Part shown: piece by piece, positions 61,060 to 64,000 of the stretch
How the letters are laid out: every line of letters begins with the position of its first letter
Numbering within the stretch: the first letter of the stretch is position 1
From: Candidatus Sumerlaeota bacterium
GTDB taxonomy: Bacteria > Sumerlaeota > Sumerlaeia > MWCT01 > JAUWMI01
Assembly (NCBI GenBank): GCA_030613245.1
Contig: JAUWMI010000010.1
Coordinates: 37,966 to 101,965 of the forward strand
Direction of reading: 5' to 3'
Length of the DNA stretch: 64,000 nucleotides
The notes under the pieces: generated by a model
What the model was told of the DNA's origin: nothing
The model's database searches: none
Seen by the model: the letters and a program-made list of their open reading frames with translations, nothing else
Translations under genes and position numbers: made by a program

Positions 61060-64000
61060 ATGAAAAAAAACAAGCGATGGATCAGAGGTTTGCGGTGGAT
61101 TTTGCCTGCTTTAATTCTTGGGATGTTCATTGCGTGTAGCAAAGAAGAGCCGCAAACAACGCAGGAACAAAAAGAATCAAAGACTGTCTCAATTTCAACC
61201 GCAGCTACCCAGACGGCGACAGAGACGCTGGCGCCGGAGGAAATAGTGCCTACCGCTAAACTATTGGCTGAGGACATTCTGACTACTGGGCCGCGTCTGA
61301 TTGTTTTTGGCCGGGTGACCTTGCAGGATGGCTCTCCAGCCACTAGCGCAACACTTCAGCTGGTAAAACTAAGAATAGACAGGAAAGGAAGCGGATTTGT
61401 TGAGGAGGAGGCTGCAAAAACCAGCGCGGACGAGAACGGGCATTATCGGTTGGTCGCTCAAGATCACCCTTACTTTTTGCTCAACGCATCGCGCAAAGGA
61501 AGTGCAAAGGTAAGCGCATACATAGTAGATCAAAAAGCGGCTCGGGCCGGCGAAAGGCAAACAGGAACCCGGGAGGTAAGACACGATATAGTTTTGCCGT
61601 CGGCGGCTTATATTCGAGGGCTTGTCATAGATGAAGGGGAGCAGCCAGTCACGGATATTAAGGTAATGGCATTCTCATTAAGAGAAGAAGGTCGTGAGCA
61701 AGGAATCACCAAAAGCGAGACAACGACTGATGAAAACGGTCGCTTTTCCATTGAAGACATACCAATGGGTGAAGTGACGCTTTCTGTGGATTCGCCTGAT
61801 CACGTTCCTCTGAGCCAGAAGCTCACCGCGCCGGTTGAGGATTTGGTTCTCCGGCTTACATCTGAGGGCGCATCACTCAGCGGAAATGTGTATCTTTTAT
61901 CAACCGGAGAAGCAGTTTCCGATGCCACGGTCAAGGCACACCTGAAACCCAGTGGCCCTCAACCATCTCTTATTCCTAAAGTAGCCAAAACAGACCAGTT
62001 CGGCGCATTCAGATTAGAACCGCTTGCCGCAGGCTCTTATGTGATAGAAGCGCTAAAAGACGACCTTTTTCTGGTTCCACCCAAAGATCCTCGCGACCGT
62101 CAAATCGTTCTTGCCGAAAAAGAGAAAAAGCGCGCCATCGAATTATTCCTTTATGAAGGTCATACTATCCGAGGAAAAGTCACTGAAAAAGTCACGGGCG
62201 TACCTTTAGAAGGAGTCAAGGTTTCAATGGCCTGGGGGCGTGAGTTGGATAAGTTTACCGACGTAACGGGGCCAGAAGGGGAATATCTCCTGAAGGGATT
62301 GACCTGGCCAAGTATCGCCCTCAAGGCCGAGAAAAAGGGATATGCGTTGGTCTCACGGCAGCCTCACGACCCGTATATTCGGATTCGGCTAACGCCAGAA
62401 AATTTAGAAATCACACAGAATATTGAAATGATGCAGACCGTCACTATCTCCGGTACGGTAAAGACAGCCGATGGTCTTTCAGTGACCGACGCCAAAGTCG
62501 CTCTTTATACCCAAAGCAATTGGCCACAGCGCGATCAGTTCACCCCGGTTGATGAGTCGGGGGCTTTCAGGCTTGACGCACAACCGTTCGTTCCGTGCAG
62601 GATCAAGGCGGAAGCACCGGGTTATGCTGCCTCCTTATCCGATCAGGTGACGGTTCAGGATACGCCTGTCAAAGGCGTAGATATAATTATGAGGCAAAGC
62701 GCTTCGATTACCGGGACTGTAATGGACCCTGATAATCAACCTGTGGAAGGTGCCAAAGTTCGGGCAAGACTAATGTTGTGGATTGGGCAGTACGGCAGAA
62801 CCGAAAATATTGGGGATACGGGTTCTGATCTCAGTGGAAAATTCACAATCTCTGGTTTACCGCCTGAAGAGATTAGACTGGCAGCCCAAAAAGAAGGGTT
62901 TGCCTCAAGTAAGGAAGCGAAAATCACCTTGAGTCCAGGCGAGGTGAAGTCAGGAGTGAAACTCGTTTTGCGCCAATCGCAATTCCTCGCAGGGAGGATC
63001 ACTAACCCTGAAGGTGAATCTCTGGAAAGAGTAAACATTAGCGCCTACGCCAACGGCTCAGGCGAGAATAGCTCTGGACATAGCCAAACCGATGCCGACG
63101 GCCGCTATCGAATTGAGGGATTGGCAAATGTGCCCCACAATGTGAACCTCCATCATCCTGAGTACGGAAGTGAATCCCATCAAAGCATTGAAGTAGGACG
63201 TGACGATGCGGATTTCGTGCTCGGAGCTAAGGCAAAGGTGACCTTCATCGGCCGTGTTGTAGATTGGAAAAACGGGGAGCCTATAGCGGATTTTACCGTA
63301 TACTCCCGAAACGGCGCCCGGCCTGTAAAGGATCCTAATGTTCCGGGTCAGTTCAAAGCCGAGAATCTTAAGCCCAGGTTTAGCTACAGATTCCACATCC
63401 AAGCCCCGGGCTGTAGCAGCATGGACACTGGTCCTATTGCAATGCCGGAAGACAAAGATGTACTTGAAAAGACGTTCAAGTTGGGGCCGGGAGGTTCAAT
63501 TATTGGAAGAGTCATAATACGCGAAAGCAAAGAACCATTGTCCGGGGTAAGCATTCATCTGAAAGGCACTGTCAGAATTTGGCCAACTAGCCAGTACCCG
63601 CCTGAGGCAACGACCACAACAGGAGAAGATGGTCGTTTTCAGTTTGAGAGTGCGTCTCAGGGAGAAAACACGGTGGCGTTCAATCCTCCGCAACCTTTTG
63701 TGACACAAACCAGGACGATCGAAGTAGATCACAATGCCGTGGCAGACTTTGGCGACGTGGAAATCGGTGGGGGAGGCATGGTCAAGGGCCGCGTGGTGCA
63801 GCTCCCGGACGAGAAGCCCCTGCCTGCAAAAGCCGTTGAACTCAGCGCGATCATGATGTCCGTACACAAGAAAACCACAACCGATGATCATGGGGCTTTT
63901 GAATTCAAAGCCTTGAGCAATGGGCAGTATATATTGCGAGTTCGCGAATACAATGTGTCGCACTCTGTCCGGCTGGGCGAGGATGAAACGCAGGAATACA
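61060..64000 (+). CDS. Lipoprotein made of carboxypeptidase-regulatory-like repeats (3' end cut by window edge)
   Basis: The frame is open from ATG at 61060 to the right edge, 980 residues so far. The start has GGAG upstream and a lipoprotein signal (RWILPALILGMFIACSKEEP) with lipobox FIAC. About nine or more beta-sandwich repeats of the carboxypeptidase-D regulatory-like/transthyretin type follow, each with a core such as IRGLVIDEGEQPVTDIKVMA, then DENGRF and a PMGEVTLSV-like strand; further copies are HTIRGKVTEKVTGVPLEGVK and ITGTVMDPDNQPVEGAKVRA. Such arrays are surface or periplasmic scaffolds. No catalytic domain is seen in the visible part. Confidence 0.85.
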   Translation, partial: MKKNKRWIRGLRWILPALILGMFIACSKEEPQTTQEQKESKTVSISTAATQTATETLAPEEIVPTAKLLAEDILTTGPRLIVFGRVTLQDGSPATSATLQLVKLRIDRKGSGFVEEEAAKTSADENGHYRLVAQDHPYFLLNASRKGSAKVSAYIVDQKAARAGERQTGTREVRHDIVLPSAAYIRGLVIDEGEQPVTDIKVMAFSLREEGREQGITKSETTTDENGRFSIEDIPMGEVTLSVDSPDHVPLSQKLTAPVEDLVLRLTSEGASLSGNVYLLSTGEAVSDATVKAHLKPSGPQPSLIPKVAKTDQFGAFRLEPLAAGSYVIEALKDDLFLVPPKDPRDRQIVLAEKEKKRAIELFLYEGHTIRGKVTEKVTGVPLEGVKVSMAWGRELDKFTDVTGPEGEYLLKGLTWPSIALKAEKKGYALVSRQPHDPYIRIRLTPENLEITQNIEMMQTVTISGTVKTADGLSVTDAKVALYTQSNWPQRDQFTPVDESGAFRLDAQPFVPCRIKAEAPGYAASLSDQVTVQDTPVKGVDIIMRQSASITGTVMDPDNQPVEGAKVRARLMLWIGQYGRTENIGDTGSDLSGKFTISGLPPEEIRLAAQKEGFASSKEAKITLSPGEVKSGVKLVLRQSQFLAGRITNPEGESLERVNISAYANGSGENSSGHSQTDADGRYRIEGLANVPHNVNLHHPEYGSESHQSIEVGRDDADFVLGAKAKVTFIGRVVDWKNGEPIADFTVYSRNGARPVKDPNVPGQFKAENLKPRFSYRFHIQAPGCSSMDTGPIAMPEDKDVLEKTFKLGPGGSIIGRVIIRESKEPLSGVSIHLKGTVRIWPTSQYPPEATTTTGEDGRFQFESASQGENTVAFNPPQPFVTQTRTIEVDHNAVADFGDVEIGGGGMVKGRVVQLPDEKPLPAKAVELSAIMMSVHKKTTTDDHGAFEFKALSNGQYILRVREYNVSHSVRLGEDETQEY

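Noticed and set aside
1..64000. tRNA, rRNA, CRISPR arrays, prophage or intact insertion sequences
   Set aside because: Looked for in all gaps; no cloverleaf-like sequence, no regularly spaced direct repeats of CRISPR type and no transposase or integrase gene were seen.

Overview
The window looks like chromosomal DNA of an uncultured, strictly anaerobic, rod-shaped bacterium with an outer membrane. The grounds are an electron-bifurcating type hydrogenase/heterodisulfide reductase set, the methyl branch of the acetyl-CoA (Wood-Ljungdahl) pathway, an MreBCD-RodA elongation cluster, a secretin, and several lipoproteins with lipobox signals. I do not assign a phylum from sequence alone. No rRNA, tRNA, CRISPR array, intact insertion sequence or phage gene was seen.

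Layout. 1-5.4 kb (minus strand): hdrC-hdrB-mvhD-mvhG-mvhA, with a shortened hypA upstream; mvhA is cut by the left edge and no hdrA is visible. 5.5-8.1 kb (plus): coaD, panB and nadC (CoA and NAD synthesis). 8.2-12.3 kb: a 1361-residue protein joining a DnaG-like CHC2 zinc finger, a very long TPR superhelix and a DnaA-type AAA+ domain; this is the most unusual gene here. 12.4-15.0 kb: a SHOCT-like membrane protein, a polysaccharide deacetylase and a GT4 glycosyltransferase. 15.2-18.9 kb: mreB, mreC, mreD, rodA. 19.0-22.5 kb: a beta-propeller/gamma-glutamyltransferase chimera and a HEAT-type lipoprotein, then an AraC remnant. 23.1-28.1 kb: a C1 operon (corrinoid protein, AcsE-like methyltransferase, folB, fhs, metF, metV).

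28.5-52 kb is accessory-like. It holds a giant secreted amidase with many binding modules, a small secreted protein and a beta-helix protein, a decayed module fragment, a GT39-like membrane glycosyltransferase carrying a repeat insertion, a YHS-HMA2 copper ATPase, an SSS symporter, a GHL10 glycosidase, GH130 and Gfo/Idh sugar enzymes, a methyltransferase, an ECF S-component-like protein, a pseudopilin and an aldo/keto reductase. Short palindromes of several families (GTAGGGGC type and GGCGG type) lie between and at the ends of these genes.

52-64 kb: a cupin, an MscS channel, a CpaC-like secretin with a TPR lipoprotein, a soluble GAF histidine kinase, proline dehydrogenase overlapping P5C dehydrogenase (a split PutA), and a long lipoprotein of carboxypeptidase-regulatory-like repeats that runs off the right edge.

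Metabolic reading: the Mvh/Hdr proteins would oxidise H2 and deliver electrons through MvhD to HdrBC and an HdrA encoded elsewhere. Fhs, MetF and MetV would interconvert formate and methyl-tetrahydrofolate, and the AcsE-like enzyme with its corrinoid partner would move methyl groups to or from tetrahydrofolate. Whether the cell runs this as an acetogen, or in reverse to oxidise methyl groups, cannot be told from this window.
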